DNA from: Absidia repens
Lineage: Eukaryota > Mucoromycota > Mucoromycetes > Mucorales > Cunninghamellaceae
Direction of reading: 5' to 3'
DNA: 64,000 nucleotides
Assembly (NCBI GenBank): GCA_002105175.1
Contig: MCGE01000008.1
Span: 930,001 to 994,000, forward strand
Shown: piece by piece, positions 23,621 to 35,529 of the stretch
How the letters are laid out: each line of letters starts with the position of its first letter
Position numbering within the stretch: the first letter of the stretch is position 1
The notes under the pieces: generated by a model
Seen by the model: the letters and a program-made list of their open reading frames with translations, nothing else
What the model was told of the DNA's origin: nothing
Database searches by the model: none
Made by a program: the position numbers and the translations under genes

Positions 23621-25683
23621 CTAACTTACATTTGCCTTGCAGTAATCTTGTGTTGTTTGAAAGACCTTGACCATTTTCCTTCTTGCACCTAAAGCAGCAA
23701 CTCCTTTATCTTGCAAATCTTGATCAGATAATTGAATAATATCCTGCCATCGCATTGGTGCAAAGATATTGTTATATTTGTGTAGTCTTAAACTACGAAA
23801 CCATGCAGGTACATCTACAAAAAGTAAATAAATATGTACATATTAGTGTATGTGTTCCCCTCTTTATTGTCGTCTTGTTTCACTTTTTACCTTTTAGTAG
23901 TTCCATATCCACTGTAATATCCGTTGATTTTTTGTCCTTGTTGCTAGATTTGTTCATTGACTTTGAAGAAGGTGCATGTTTGCTACGATTGCTACGACTG
24001 CTTCGATGAGAGGTTTCACTGTGGTCACTAAAACATTCGTGATCATCCGCCCAAGCACCCTTAGGATCCAAAAAGGTTCCAAAATTCCTGTCCGCGCTAG
24101 GTGCTGATATCACGGATGATGCCGTGGGTTTTGGTGAGTTAGGGGAGGAGGAGGGTCTACTGTAACTGGCGGAAGTAGATGCAGACGGGACAGGAGGCAG
24201 CACCATTTGAGAAGCAGCAGTGTAATATTTTGCAAAAGCGGAAGCAGGCGAGAGTCCAGCAGAAGTTGATGTTGATGAAGATGTGGAAGACATAGGTTGT
24301 GGAGGCGATGCCATTGTTGTTTTGAATGCAATTTTTGCTGGTGGTATTGGAGGAGTTGTATTGGTGCTAAAAGTCCCAGCATTTCTCATCATGGGTGATC
24401 TTTGGTGAGCGTGATCAAATGGCAGTCCTTGGTTTTCTTCTTCATTTTCAGCAACAGTCGCAATCCGAGGCAAAGGCTTGTCCGAATAAGCAGAGTTGAT
24501 ATTGATATCACCAAAAGAAGAGGTCGATCCCCAGGGCTGGAACCCACTACCACCGCCATTACCAGACACCAAAGAAGTAGTAGAGTCATTTCCTTCGGCT
24601 GGTTTCGGCTGATCAATAATAGATGCACGGTCACCACCAAGACTGCCAACCATGGATGAACGCCAAGACGAAAAAAAGTCGGGAGAAGAGTCGATGTCGA
24701 TACCGGAGGATGGCCGAGAACGGGTTGATCGTGGATAGGCAGCGGTTCTAGGTGAGACTAATGAAGAGGAGTGGGTGGTGGTTGGGTGGGGCACACTAAG
24801 CTGTTGATGCTGATGATGACTACCATTCCCGTTCATTTGATTTGGAGCATATAATCCTGATACTGATGATAATGACGTGGATGAAGATGAGGATGGAAAC
24901 ATGCGGGTGTTGTAATCATCAGTGTCACCTAAGGCGATGGAATGTCGATTGTAAGTCGTCGAAGCAAGTGCTGGGGTAGTTGGCGTTGATGTGAACCCCT
25001 TTGGATGACCCGTCTTGTAAGGAATCATATTCATCAAACGTTGACTGGCTTCTTTTTCGGCCTGATGAAATGGTGAAGTTTCTAAAAATAATAAATAAAA
25101 GGTATGAGAAAGAACATAATAATGAAAATTGATGAGTAGGTGGGACAAACTTGTTACCTTGATCAGATAGAGTCAGTATAGAATCGCGTTTCTGTTGTTG
25201 CAAAATATTCATAAAAAATCTAGTCTGCACAGGAGAAGAATGTTGAAGCAATGTATACATGGTAGCAGTACGTTCAGCATCCGATAAATAGCAAAACCAT
25301 TGATCTACATGTTGGAGTTCTTCTTTGAAGTTCTAAAAAATCAACAAACGGAACTCGAATTAGTATTGTTTTGGTTTGCACGTTGTATTCTTTGATTTCT
25401 TTGAGGACGGGGTGGACTCGTTTACCTGGTCTAAAGTGGCTGAAGCCATATTTTCAAGGCTCTTTTCATAGCGTTGCAAGTCTTCGTACCAGTTGTTAAG
25501 TTGCTCAGCTAATATATATATGTATAAAAAGAGGATTGCTTGAGTATGGTTTCATGACACTCATTCCTGTTGCATTGGGTAAAAAGGGCACTTACAATGT
25601 TCAGAATAAGCACTTCGTCTAGACTTTATAAATTCAGAGGTGGGTCTTTGAGGAGAGTAGTTTCGAAAATCAGTAGGTATCAT
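23621..25683 (-). CDS. VTS1: VTS1/Smaug-type SAM-domain RNA-binding protein
   Basis: Five exons, 25683-25596, 25508-25426, 25332-25158, 25081-23891 and 23814-23621, joined in phase, give 576 residues. The N-terminal part contains EQLNNWYEDLQRYEKSLENM and HVDQWFCYLSDAERTATMY, followed by LLQHSSPVQTRFFMNIL, the conserved Vts1 N-terminal domain. A long Ser/Pro/Thr-rich disordered middle follows. The last exon encodes a SAM domain: DVPAWFRSLRLHKYNNIF, RWQDIIQLSDQDLQDKGV and ALGARRKMVKVFQ. Vts1/Smaug SAM domains bind CNGG-type RNA hairpin loops and recruit deadenylation and decapping factors. The final codons GCA AAT GTA AGT TAG contain a GTAAGT, so a further 3' exon is possible, but the stop follows at once. 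Confidence 0.92.
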
Positions 25684-26458
25684 AATAATGGCATATAAAG
25701 ATTGTAAAATGCAGAATTATGGATGTTGTCAAATTGGGAGGGAAAAATAAAAGAAAAGGGAAAAGAAAAAAAAAGTCAGGGCTCCTTCCCATCATGTTGG
25801 ATAACGTTGTACACGGAGTTATAAACTTTAATTGCATTTTGTTGGTAAGTTGCCATTTGTTCACCTTCCCTTATCACTACACTTTCACCTGTCATCATTA
25901 TCTTAATCACCACTATCCACACCTAATTTCAACCATGCACTTGCTAATAATATCAATATACATGTGACACAAATCATAATCAAAACATCAAAGCATATAC
26001 AGAGCATTAATAAATTTTCAAACACCGAGGACGTAAAGTGGTTCCTGAGCAATGATCTACATTTAAGGCATTATTATTATATATGTTTATAGGCAGATGA
26101 ATGTGATTTAGCCAAGGACTAATAAATGATATTAACATGTATACAAATGGATGAGTCTAGAAATAAGGACGGCACTGAAAAAGGTAATGAGACAATATAC
26201 TCCAACCATGACAAAAAAAAAAAAACATGAATCGATTTCCTGATGTATTTTTGATAAATATTTTTTATTATATGTATGATTGAAATAGACGACGATATAA
26301 AGTTAAAAGAAAAAGGGAGGACAGAGGTGAAATGATATAAACTAATAATAAAGATACAAATGATACAATATGCATTCATCACAATAAAGATGAAGTAGAT
26401 ATGGATGACAAAATAAAAAGGGGATCACATATATAAAAAATAGAAAACAAAGACTAAT
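25684..26458. other. Intergenic, no gene recognised
   Basis: Upstream flank of VTS1 and downstream flank of the allantoicase fusion. AT-rich; the open frames 25670-25967 and 26119-26382 show no coding features. A short A run lies at about 26213-26224. Confidence 0.5.
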
Positions 26459-28418
26459 CTAGTTGTGGAATCCAGGAAGATGGACAACATGGGGATCAAC
26501 ATCAACAACATTGCAGTCTTCTTCGGGGACACCAGATTCATGAACAAAGCAAGCAAATGAAGTTGGCGCTTCGAGGGTGACCATAGGAGCATGCCAGACA
26601 CCTTGATGGTAGTTGACACCTTGCACAGAGGAGGCAATAAAGGTCTTGAAGGTCGACATGTCAGGCTTGTCATCAGCACCATTCAAAGCAACAGCAACCA
26701 AGTAACCACGGGTTTGACCGTAGGTCATGGGGACAAAGAATTGAGAAGAATAAGGATGACGTTCCAAAATCTTGACAGTGAAGGGCAATTCAGTGGTAGG
26801 CTTGGAATGGAAGATACACATGTTGGCGACACCACGGTTTTCAGGGAAGACGTTGTTCACTTGAGCCACTTTGTGGTATTTTGAGGCAGTTCCTTGGTTA
26901 GCGCTAGTAACTTTGACGGTATCCTTGGGTTCAATCACATCCCCGTAAGGAGCAAACGCTTCTGAAGTAAAAGGTTGAGCAATCACTACATTCTTGGGGG
27001 TAGCCAGACCAGTCCAAGGCAACATAGGGAGAGTCGCGCCTTCACGAACACCATACAAACGTAAACGTTTCAATCCACCATCTATATCAGCAATGGATGG
27101 AAAAAAAAGAGAATAATATATGAGTAGGTAGGCCATCATCCTTTCACGTTTCGTCCTTGTTTCTTACCGGGAAGAATGCTAAGCTTAGCATGAGTAAACA
27201 CCTTGTCAGCGTGGGTAGTGTCAAAGTAATAAAGACCATTAGGGCCGACTTTGGATTTGTCAACAATGGTGTGCCATTTGGCATCAGCACCAGGAATTTC
27301 TTGATCAGTGGAGGTAGCTTCAATCATGATTTGGTGAGGGAAATTACCGCAGAAGTGAGAAGTATCCAATTCAGCCTTGATCAAATGTCCCTTGGCGCCC
27401 AATTTAACAACAGCATAGTCACGATGATCACCACCACGGGATCGTTTGCTTTGCCAACCATCGTCAGCATCCTTACCACGACCAGGCAATAACAAGTTGC
27501 TTCCAGGACCATAATGTTCTTCAGTGACTTCCACAACACGACCACCGTTACCGCTAAAGGCCAAATCGAGCACAGCACTACGTATCAGTTTAAAAGAGAG
27601 AGAATATCGATAGCCGGATTAATATATCTGCAATTTATTTCTAGTTGGTAGTGATAGTTTGTTTTGTCTTTTTTTTCCTTTTTTTTTGATAACTTACGAA
27701 GTGTCCTCAGGGAAGATGGGGCTAACGGTACCATAAGCACGACAACGAGCGATACCACCATCAGGGTAGTTGTTCACACGGATATGGGTGTATACATCAG
27801 TGGGCTTATCCAGCACGCAGACATTATGGCAAGAAGGAGGAAGATCGATCTTGGGAAGAATTTCAGTCCACTTGACGTCCTTATCTTGCACATTTTTCCT
27901 TCGGGACAGAAAGTGGCTTCAATAGAGGCGGCAGGAGCTTGGTTTCCTGTGAAGTAATGAGTATCAACATCAAACCCGCGAATTTGTCCAGCAAAGCCAA
28001 GCTTGACGATACACCAATCATAAGTAGCATTGTGGCGTTTGGTTTCCCAGCCATCCATCCAGGCACCGGTTGCTAAAAGACAAGAACGAAAAAAAAAAAA
28101 AAGCCAGATCAGCAAAAAGTCATGATTGCAGTAAGGTTGAGTAATGCTTTACCAACAAAACGTCCAGGACAATGAAGAGGAGCGGTAGGGTTGATCATGT
28201 TGGTGGCAGGAGCGAAAAATTCATCAGTGACAGCAACGATAGAACCACCAATAGCAGAGTTGGCAAGATCTACCAGAAAAAAAAAAAGAATCGTTTCGCA
28301 TAAGTACGCATGCCGTGTTTTTTTTTTAAACAGTATAAAACTATTTACCAATGCATTGAGACAGAGGAGAGGAAGACAAGTCTTCGTAAGCAATACGTTT
28401 GAAAGTAGTGGTAGCCAT
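26459..28418 (-). CDS. Allantoicase-ureidoglycolate lyase fusion (apparent 1-nt frameshift in the allantoicase part)
   Basis: Exons 28418-28349, 28269-28153, 28072-27698, 27577-27168 and 27081-26459, about 531 residues after correcting one base. Residues 1 to about 340 form two allantoicase repeats: [60 protein letters not shown] and [19 protein letters not shown]. The last exon encodes a complete ureidoglycolate lyase (Dal3/AllA-like): [49 protein letters not shown] and [14 protein letters not shown]. Together they convert allantoate to ureidoglycolate, then to glyoxylate and urea. Total length is near the sum of yeast Dal2 and Dal3. In the AAAAA run (plus-strand T run 27893-27897) one base is missing; with six A the frame continues ...[16 protein letters not shown]. 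Splice phases on both sides require exactly this correction. There is no PTS1 at the end (LPGFHN). The urate oxidase lies upstream on the same strand. Confidence 0.9.
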
Positions 28419-30051
28419 TGTTGATATGTAGTGAAAGTGAAGGAGAAAGGGAAAGAAAAGACGAAATTGGAAAAAATCAGAACGGACTTTATACTTTTTT
28501 TTTTTTTTTGCTCTGGCTGCTTGCTTGACCAGCAAATTAGTCCAATCAAAGATGAGTTATACCTGAGATGGCGAAGCTCATTATACCATGGAGGCTGTTT
28601 AAACTCCGGTCTCACTTTCTGCAGCGAACCTGCCACTCTTAATTACATTGATTGCTTGACATTTGCACATATATTTTACAGTTCCGTATATAAAATTCCG
28701 CCATCCATCACCAGTGTAGGCAATTCGTACTTTTTCATAAAATTTTCATTACTATAATGGCTCACTACAGTAGCTTTTGTTATTTTATGCTTCGACCAGA
28801 AAAGGCAAGCCAACATTACACAAAGAAAAAAGGCCACCTATGCATCCTTCTTTTGTAATTGCTCGATCTTTTCTCACTCTCCACACTCGACAAGTTTTAA
28901 GACATTTCACCTTAAAACCTCCTTTATCTGGAAAAATTTTGTAACAAAATAAAAAAGTAATAATACCCATCTCGTCAGTTGAGTCACTTATACCCTATCA
29001 TTTTACTTGCATCATCGATCTGTGTATGATCTGGGACAAAAAAAAAATCATTGACTTTTGAATATTATAATCGTAGTGGTTTAGAAAAGTAGGGATGATT
29101 TTTTTGTGGGGAACCGTTCCCCTGTCTTGTACAGATCGTGCTTTTAAATGGGTTGCTTAGGCGTAAGAGTGTATGATTTGACTATGGTCTGACAATTTAG
29201 AGGCAAAGGATCCATCATATATGACCCCAAAAAAATAGAAAACGGTATAATGGCATGGTGTGAAGAAATGTCGCCGAGAGAAAAAAAAAATGCTGTGGCT
29301 TTTCTTTGTGTGTGAGTGTGTGTGTGTGTGCGGGGTACGGTTCCGTGGAAATTGGAGTTTTAGAATTACTGACCACAATATTATTGTCAAGCGAGCGTCA
29401 CAGTGGTTTTCAACGAGTACTAAAATAATCCCATCGATCTGTGCATCGGCTGCAACCCATTCTTTCCGCCCGACAGTCCCTTTGAGTTTACCCTAACAAT
29501 TTCTCACCCAGATTTTTTTCTATAGTAAAAAAGTACCTTTCCTTTTCAAGTTCGTCCCCAAGGACTTTTTTTTTTTTTTCTTGCCCAGACCACATCTCTT
29601 TTCCAATTTTGCCTGAATTTTGATCCCACATGCGTCCTGTCAATTTTGTTTGGACTTTTCCTTCTCTAGAACACTACAGGAAGCTGTACAAACTTCTCCT
29701 ACACAATGTTTTCTAACCATCTCTTTCCTCCTTCCAAGTTGAATCGAAAAATATCGATGATATCTTCAAAATCCGTCAAGAATACCATAAAAAGAGATCA
29801 TAAAAAAAAGAAGACTAATTTCTATTTTGAATCCAATTTTATTTACAAGGTCAAAATAATAAAAATAAAAAAGGTTTGAATGAATAAGATAATAAATGTT
29901 TTTGTACAAAAAAAAAAAACCTAAAAAGCATCATCCTGATCCCACAGGGAACAAGATGTACAAAAAAAAAATCTGATGATGGTGGAGGAAGGTCGGAGGA
30001 TATAAAATAAAGAAAATATGATAAAAAAAAAGGTTGAGCTAAGCTAAACCT
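28419..30051. other. Intergenic between the allantoicase fusion and urate oxidase
   Basis: 1.6 kb without a convincing gene. The allantoicase leader is GA-rich on the plus strand (28428-28480), with a T run at 28496-28509 and the 13-mer TTTTGCTCTGGCT at 28506-28518, also found upstream of PUS7. GT repeats lie near 29310-29330. The open frames 28109-28757 and 29157-29496 are promoter or low-complexity shadows. Confidence 0.55.
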
Positions 30052-31261
30052 TTAGAGTTTGGAATCAGGCTTGCGGGCAACAGTGGCGGTAATGAGACCT
30101 GTTAAAAAGCACACACATAAAAAATATACATTCATTAGTCTCCCAATAACATCACTTATTTCCATCCTATATCTCGGATTCTTTTCTGTTCACTGAAGTA
30201 ATTTTCAACTTACCAGAAGGATCGGCTTGAGGGTAGTAGATATCCATGTTCTTGCCAGTGTTATCGAGACCGAGCTTGGACAAGTCCATACCGACGTAGT
30301 GCTTGTTGGGAAGAGCATAGCTGATTTCAGCAACTTCGGGGTGCTTGGCCAAGATTTGAGTTTGCATCAAGTACATAGTAGCTTGGACAGAGGCAGAGTC
30401 ATCGGTAGCAAAGGTATCACAGGTGACCTTCTTGACGCTATCGTGGATGGCAGGGAAGTTGACACGGCGTAAAGTGTTGGCATCATGGGCAACAAAAGTC
30501 CATTCGCTGTCGACAGCAGTAGAGAAGATACGGTCCCAGGTTTCGCCCAAGGTGGTGTATTGATCGCGGTAGAAACCGTGGAAGGCAGAGCCAGTGGTCT
30601 TGAGCACCAACAATTTCTTCAAACCAGACTTGACTGTGATCTTGTTACCAGCACGTTCTTGGACCACGGAACAGGTTTGGACATCTTCACCATCACGGAC
30701 AAAGGAGTGGGGGTGGGGCTTACCATCCACATTCAAACGAGACCACTTGTGCTTGATGATATCAACATAGGCATGGGAGATATGGGCATATTGCTTCAAC
30801 ACATGTTCAGTGATTTCTTGGGCAAACAATTCAATGTTGTCCACGTTTTGGGAGCGCTTGGCAAGCATGTTGACAGTGTTCTTGCAGGTATCTATAATAA
30901 AAGTCATATATGGAGATCCATTTAGTTCTTGCAACAATTCCTTCCATGTTTTCCGAGATCCCTTCCTTGATCAGACCACCCCCTCCATCATTCAACAAAC
31001 TTACCAGTAGTAACAACAACAGAGTTATCACCACGAGTGTAAGAGGTAGCGATATCACCATCCAACAACAAACGAACCTATACAAATCATAAAATATTAG
31101 TTCTACCTCAAAACATGTAATCTCTTCAATACTCTTTTTTTGTTTAGACTTACAGTGAGTTCGGTACAACGTTGGGTTTGACCTTCACGGTAGACACGCA
31201 TGAGACGGACGAGATCCTTACCATAGCGGGTGGCCTTCAAGTAAACGTTTTGGTTAGACAT
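30052..31261 (-). CDS. Urate oxidase (uricase), peroxisomal
   Basis: Exons 31261-31154, 31077-31005, 30891-30214 and 30098-30052 join in phase to give 301 residues, the normal uricase length. The enzyme oxidises urate to 5-hydroxyisourate and hydrogen peroxide without cofactor. Visible marks are YGKDLVRLMRVYRE (catalytic lysine region), SYTRGDNSVVVTTDTCKNTV (signature with catalytic threonine), GLKKLLVLKTTGSAFHGF (substrate-site Phe), ATMYLMQTQIL and SYALPNKHYVGMDLS. The short last exon ends in KPDSKL, a perfect PTS1, so the enzyme should be peroxisomal. Together with the fused allantoicase gene downstream on the same strand it forms a purine-degradation group. A dense GATA cluster lies about 400 bp upstream. 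Confidence 0.97.
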
Positions 31262-32421
31262 GATTATAAATATGAGACAAGTTGAGTGATAAAAAGCTTG
31301 ATAAAGAAAAAAGAAAAAGAAATTATCCAAGCGGGTTGCATTTATATATCTGTATTTTTGTAGAAACCCAGCCCCTGCTAAAAAATAAAATATACCGATT
31401 ATAGGTCATTGTTTAAATCCCGCTGATGGCTTTGACACTAAATATACCAGTTCCCTCCCTTCCCCCGCAAACGTCAAAAGAGTTCTTGCTCGGCCTTCCG
31501 TGTGAACGAGTATCTTTCTTCTTTTCAACTTGTTCATTGTTGCCTATTTAATAAAAAGCTAATGTACTGAGAATAACAAATCCCGTGATGATATAGAAAA
31601 AAAAGTGGCGTGATGGGCGTCTACAAGGAATAAAAGGTATCGTTGATAAATGCAAGGTGATATGATTGATACCTTATCAATTGACACTATAATTGCAATA
31701 CCGCTTCCTTTTTTTTTTGGGACAGGGGAGTAGGAAAAATATTTTTTTCTTTTAGGACCAGGTAATATGATGCATATTCAATATAGCTTTTGTCACTCTG
31801 TTTTTGGAACTTTTCAACCCCTATTCCATGTAGGGTCACTCGACTAGGACACTCCACCTACTGCTATATCACCTGGGGATTCATATTTTCTATCAAATGT
31901 CAACTTGAAAATCCCACCTAATTCAGAAGTTTAAAAATCGCTCACTGTCTAGCCCCTGACCAAAAAAAAAAAAAAAAAAAAAAAAAAAGCATGGAATAGT
32001 TCTGTGTATGTTCAGCGCTTGTTGTATTTTGCCTGGTATTCACGCATACAAGTATTTGGATACATTTGCCGTGATAGTAACACTTTTCCCACAGACACTT
32101 TAATTCAACCTGTCAGTATGATATCTGAAGGTTACATCATTCTTCCTTTCAAAAGAATTACGTTATCTGAACAAAAATGTAGCACAGTGCCTGATCGAAG
32201 CTATAGAAGTGCTACTATATTCAACATTGGTGCAACAGATAAAACAAATAGGACATTATAAAAAATGTTTATTGTAAAAAAAAAAAAAAATGATGCGAAT
32301 AAAATGATAAACGATAGACGAATGAAGTATAATAAATAAATAAAGGTGATCGAAGGAGTGTAGATCTATTCTATACAGTAAACAGTAAAACAAAACTAAA
32401 ATAAACTAAACAATGAATGCA
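31262..32421. other. Intergenic upstream of urate oxidase and downstream of PUS7
   Basis: Holds GTTTAAATCCCGC (31411-31423), the GATA cluster and a 27-nt poly(A) run (31962-31988). The 85-codon frame 32004-32261 lacks family features or splice context and is not called as a gene. Confidence 0.55.
31636..31682. promoter_or_regulatory. GATA/TATC cluster with a GATA palindrome upstream of urate oxidase
   Basis: Within 47 bases there are five GATA or TATC cores, including the palindrome ATTGATA-CCT-TATCAAT at 31665-31681. Paired GATA sites bind AreA/Nit2-type nitrogen regulators in other fungi, and uricase genes are classic targets, so nitrogen control is inferred. Distance to the ATG is about 400 bp. 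Confidence 0.5.
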
Positions 32422-35400
32422 CTAATCGCTATGTACCAATTGGGACTGACTTTGAGAAGAGGTTTCCATACGGGTGATTTCACGTAATGCCATGGTAGCG
32501 TATTGACTGCTGCCCAGAGTGAATTCCAATCGAAGTGCCAAATGCTTACCAGAAGGTTCACCAATTGGTTGGGGTTCGCCATTTGCAGTATCAAGGTCTG
32601 TATTAATAAGTTTGGCAGCAGGATCGTTATAACGGATGAATGACCTATTTAAACAGACAATACATATATTAGGCGTTGAATCCTTATATTTTTCTTCAAA
32701 TCATCATCTCCATCACACAACATTTACCATGATACATTTTCAGGCAAAGCGAGAATCTTTCTGTAATCACCTGGAACATCACTAAATATATATAAAAAAA
32801 AAAAGTTGGACGAATCGTGAGAATCAAATATATAAACAGGCACGTGTTTTAAATATATGTGTATCAACTTACTCGAAGATATTATCACCCTTGGTAATCA
32901 CAATACCATCTTCCTCTATCATAGGTAAGAGTAATTTGAATAGTAATAAGTATCGATTCCTTGTTAACCATTGCATAACTGTTTTCACTTACTCATCCAG
33001 TCTTGCATAAGTTGGCCAATTTCATTTTGGGGGTAAACTGTACGTCGTCCGGGTAATGGGTACACCACATCCTTGATAGTATAATTTTGAATATTTTCGG
33101 CAGTCAAGACCAAAGGTACTTTTCGCTATATAATCATGGGAAAAATAATAGGTAAGTACTGTATTCTTGAACCACATGATCATTTTCACTATTTCTTTAT
33201 TTCACTTACATCCCATGGATCACGTCGACCGACGTTGTTGCTGAGGTTACCCTTTCGTTTGTTGTTGACTTGTTCTTCCGTTGGTGCCACCATCACAACA
33301 TCACCAATCAAAGGTTCAGAGCATCCATACTTGGCTGCACGAGCAGAGACTGCACGATTCCAAATGTAAGATTGATACGCATGAATATACAATAGATACA
33401 TGTTTCGTGCAATCTATATAACATACAAATAAAAGAAAACAAAGACGCGTGAGTGGTTGCGCAAAAGAAAAAGGAGCGTGTGACAAAATATACCCCCTAC
33501 CCCTGATTATCCAACTTCCCCACACTTTTCCTCCACCTCTATAAACTCTAAACTTACGTTTTTGATCGCCTTTTGATGGTTTCCAGGGAATCGTTCATAA
33601 CTCTTCAGAATCTTGATTTCAGCATTTGCGCGCTTGGGAATAATAGCCAGAACTTCTTTGGGATTCTTTGTTTCAGCCCACAGTTTCCTGGCCTTGTCGA
33701 AAAGGAAGCCATCTATAATATTAAAAGTTAATAATCAACAGTCCATTCTGTGTATTTTTTTTTCTTTTTTATGGTTTTACCTCCAGCACGTGGCATCATA
33801 ATCAAATCAACAGCACCCGCAAAATCTTTCCGTAAAATCTTGCGTCCAATTTCGTGAGTCAAAATACTGCTTGTTCCAAAACGTTGCATACCAAAGTAGT
33901 TCAAGAAACCTTGGGATGCTAAGGAGTTCACAGATTTGGTCACCGTTTCTTCGTCGGCACCTTTGACATCACTATTTTACAAAAAAGAAATAAGAAAAAA
34001 AAAATAGATTATTAAAATGAATATCGTTTACGGTCACTGTCAACCCTACACCCTCCTGCAAACTGCTGCCCTCCTTTACAAGTCTAATTTCTTACCGCAA
34101 AACAATACTAAAGTGGTTTCCGCCAGCATCACCCAATGTCAATCCCTTGGGGACGAACCTAAAAAAGTATCAAATATATTTTAGCAAAAAAAACACACAT
34201 ATCAACGTGGTTCCATATAAGCCGTAAAACACTTACTTGAAGTCACCGACATAAATACCATGTTCTGCCAATTCGTCTTTCACTTCAGCAAATCGATCAG
34301 GACGACCTTTTGTGATAGTCATTGATTGCACAGTGATGGCACGAGAATCCTTGGTTCCAGCGTAACTGATCTGCTTTGATGGCACCCTAATATAAATAAA
34401 AATAAGATCATTGCAAATGGATTAGTTACCTATTGCTCTCACCGTATCGCTATCAAATGTTCGCTTACTTGACAATGTTTGAAATCAAGTTCACTGCACC
34501 CATAGTATCCTTCTTTGTCTTGTAAACATTCATTTGAAGATATTCACCACCTAAAACGGTGTAGTCGATATAAACACGTCGATCTAAAATTGATAAAGAA
34601 AAACAATACAAAAAAGTGATTGATTAATACAAGAATAATACAACGTGTACAAAGAACCACCAGATCACTTTTTCTTATTTCACTTACTGACGTTTTCCAC
34701 ATTTTCAGGCCAGCACAAGGTCAAAACACCTTCCTTGACTGATGATTTCAAAGGTGTTTCAAGAGTTGCGATCAGTTTGTACAATTCAAAACGGTTTTCC
34801 TTGGAAGTCTGTTAGAAAAGTAAAAAAAAAAAAAAGGTATAGAGTTAGTCCTAGATGTCTCCCTTTATTGAATCAAGTACATATGCGTGTATCATTTTAT
34901 TTATGTTTTTGGCACTTACTTGAACGGTCATGATACGATCGATTTGGTCACGATGGCTGAGGAAATCACGGAATTCCTTGGCCTTATCCTCCCCAAAGAG
35001 TGTTTTCACCTTGTCATCAAATTCGCTGTCAGAGAGAGCTTCACCAGTTCGCTATAGGTAGTTCAAAAAATCATATATCACACATATATTAGTATGCATT
35101 TATATACGTAGTCTTCCCTCAACCTTTCCCATACATAAAAGGATTTCTTTTTTTTCTTTAAAAAAAACACTTACTCTGTAAATATCAGGTTGTTCAAAGC
35201 TTGTCAATCGTACCACGTTACCATCCAGTTCCACTTCATTGACAAGAAAGTCTTCAGCACTATTGATGATAAACAAATATGAATTCAATACTTCCATATA
35301 AACCATCCGAGACCATTTAACTAAAAAACATTATTTACCTATTCTTCAAAATACAATTGAAGCCAGTCAAGTCAGGGTTAAGAAAGGCAGCAATCCCAAC

Positions 35401-35529
35401 TTCACTTTCCAAAATAGGAGGAAGTTCGACGCGAGTACGCTTCATCTGATCTTCATCATCCCCATCACGAGCACGCTTTCCAAGAGTTGAGGCGGTGGAA
35501 GCTGTTGACTTGGAAAAAAGGTTCCCCAT
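32422..35529 (-). CDS. PUS7: tRNA pseudouridine synthase Pus7 (TruD family)
   Basis: Fourteen exons (35529-35339, 35259-35175, 35051-34920, 34808-34688, 34583-34469, 34386-34237, 34158-34096, 33971-33781, 33712-33558, 33413-33210, 33125-32993, 32915-32873, 32781-32728, 32644-32422) all join in phase, 619 residues. TruD marks are VGIAAFLNPDLTGFNCILKN, DFLVNEVELDGNVVRL, ISYAGTKDSRAITVQ (catalytic aspartate in GTKD), GNHFSIVLRDV and GFLNYFGMQRFG. Pus7 makes pseudouridine in UNUAR contexts in tRNAs, U2 snRNA and mRNAs. Oddly, the N-terminus MGNLFSKS fits the N-myristoylation consensus; a basic cluster (GKRARDG, MKRTR) that could be an NLS follows. Its many introns are mostly 50-110 nt. Confidence 0.96.

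Noticed and set aside
32004..32261. 85-codon open frame downstream of PUS7
   Set aside because: No family features, follows a poly(A) run, and lies where two gene flanks meet.
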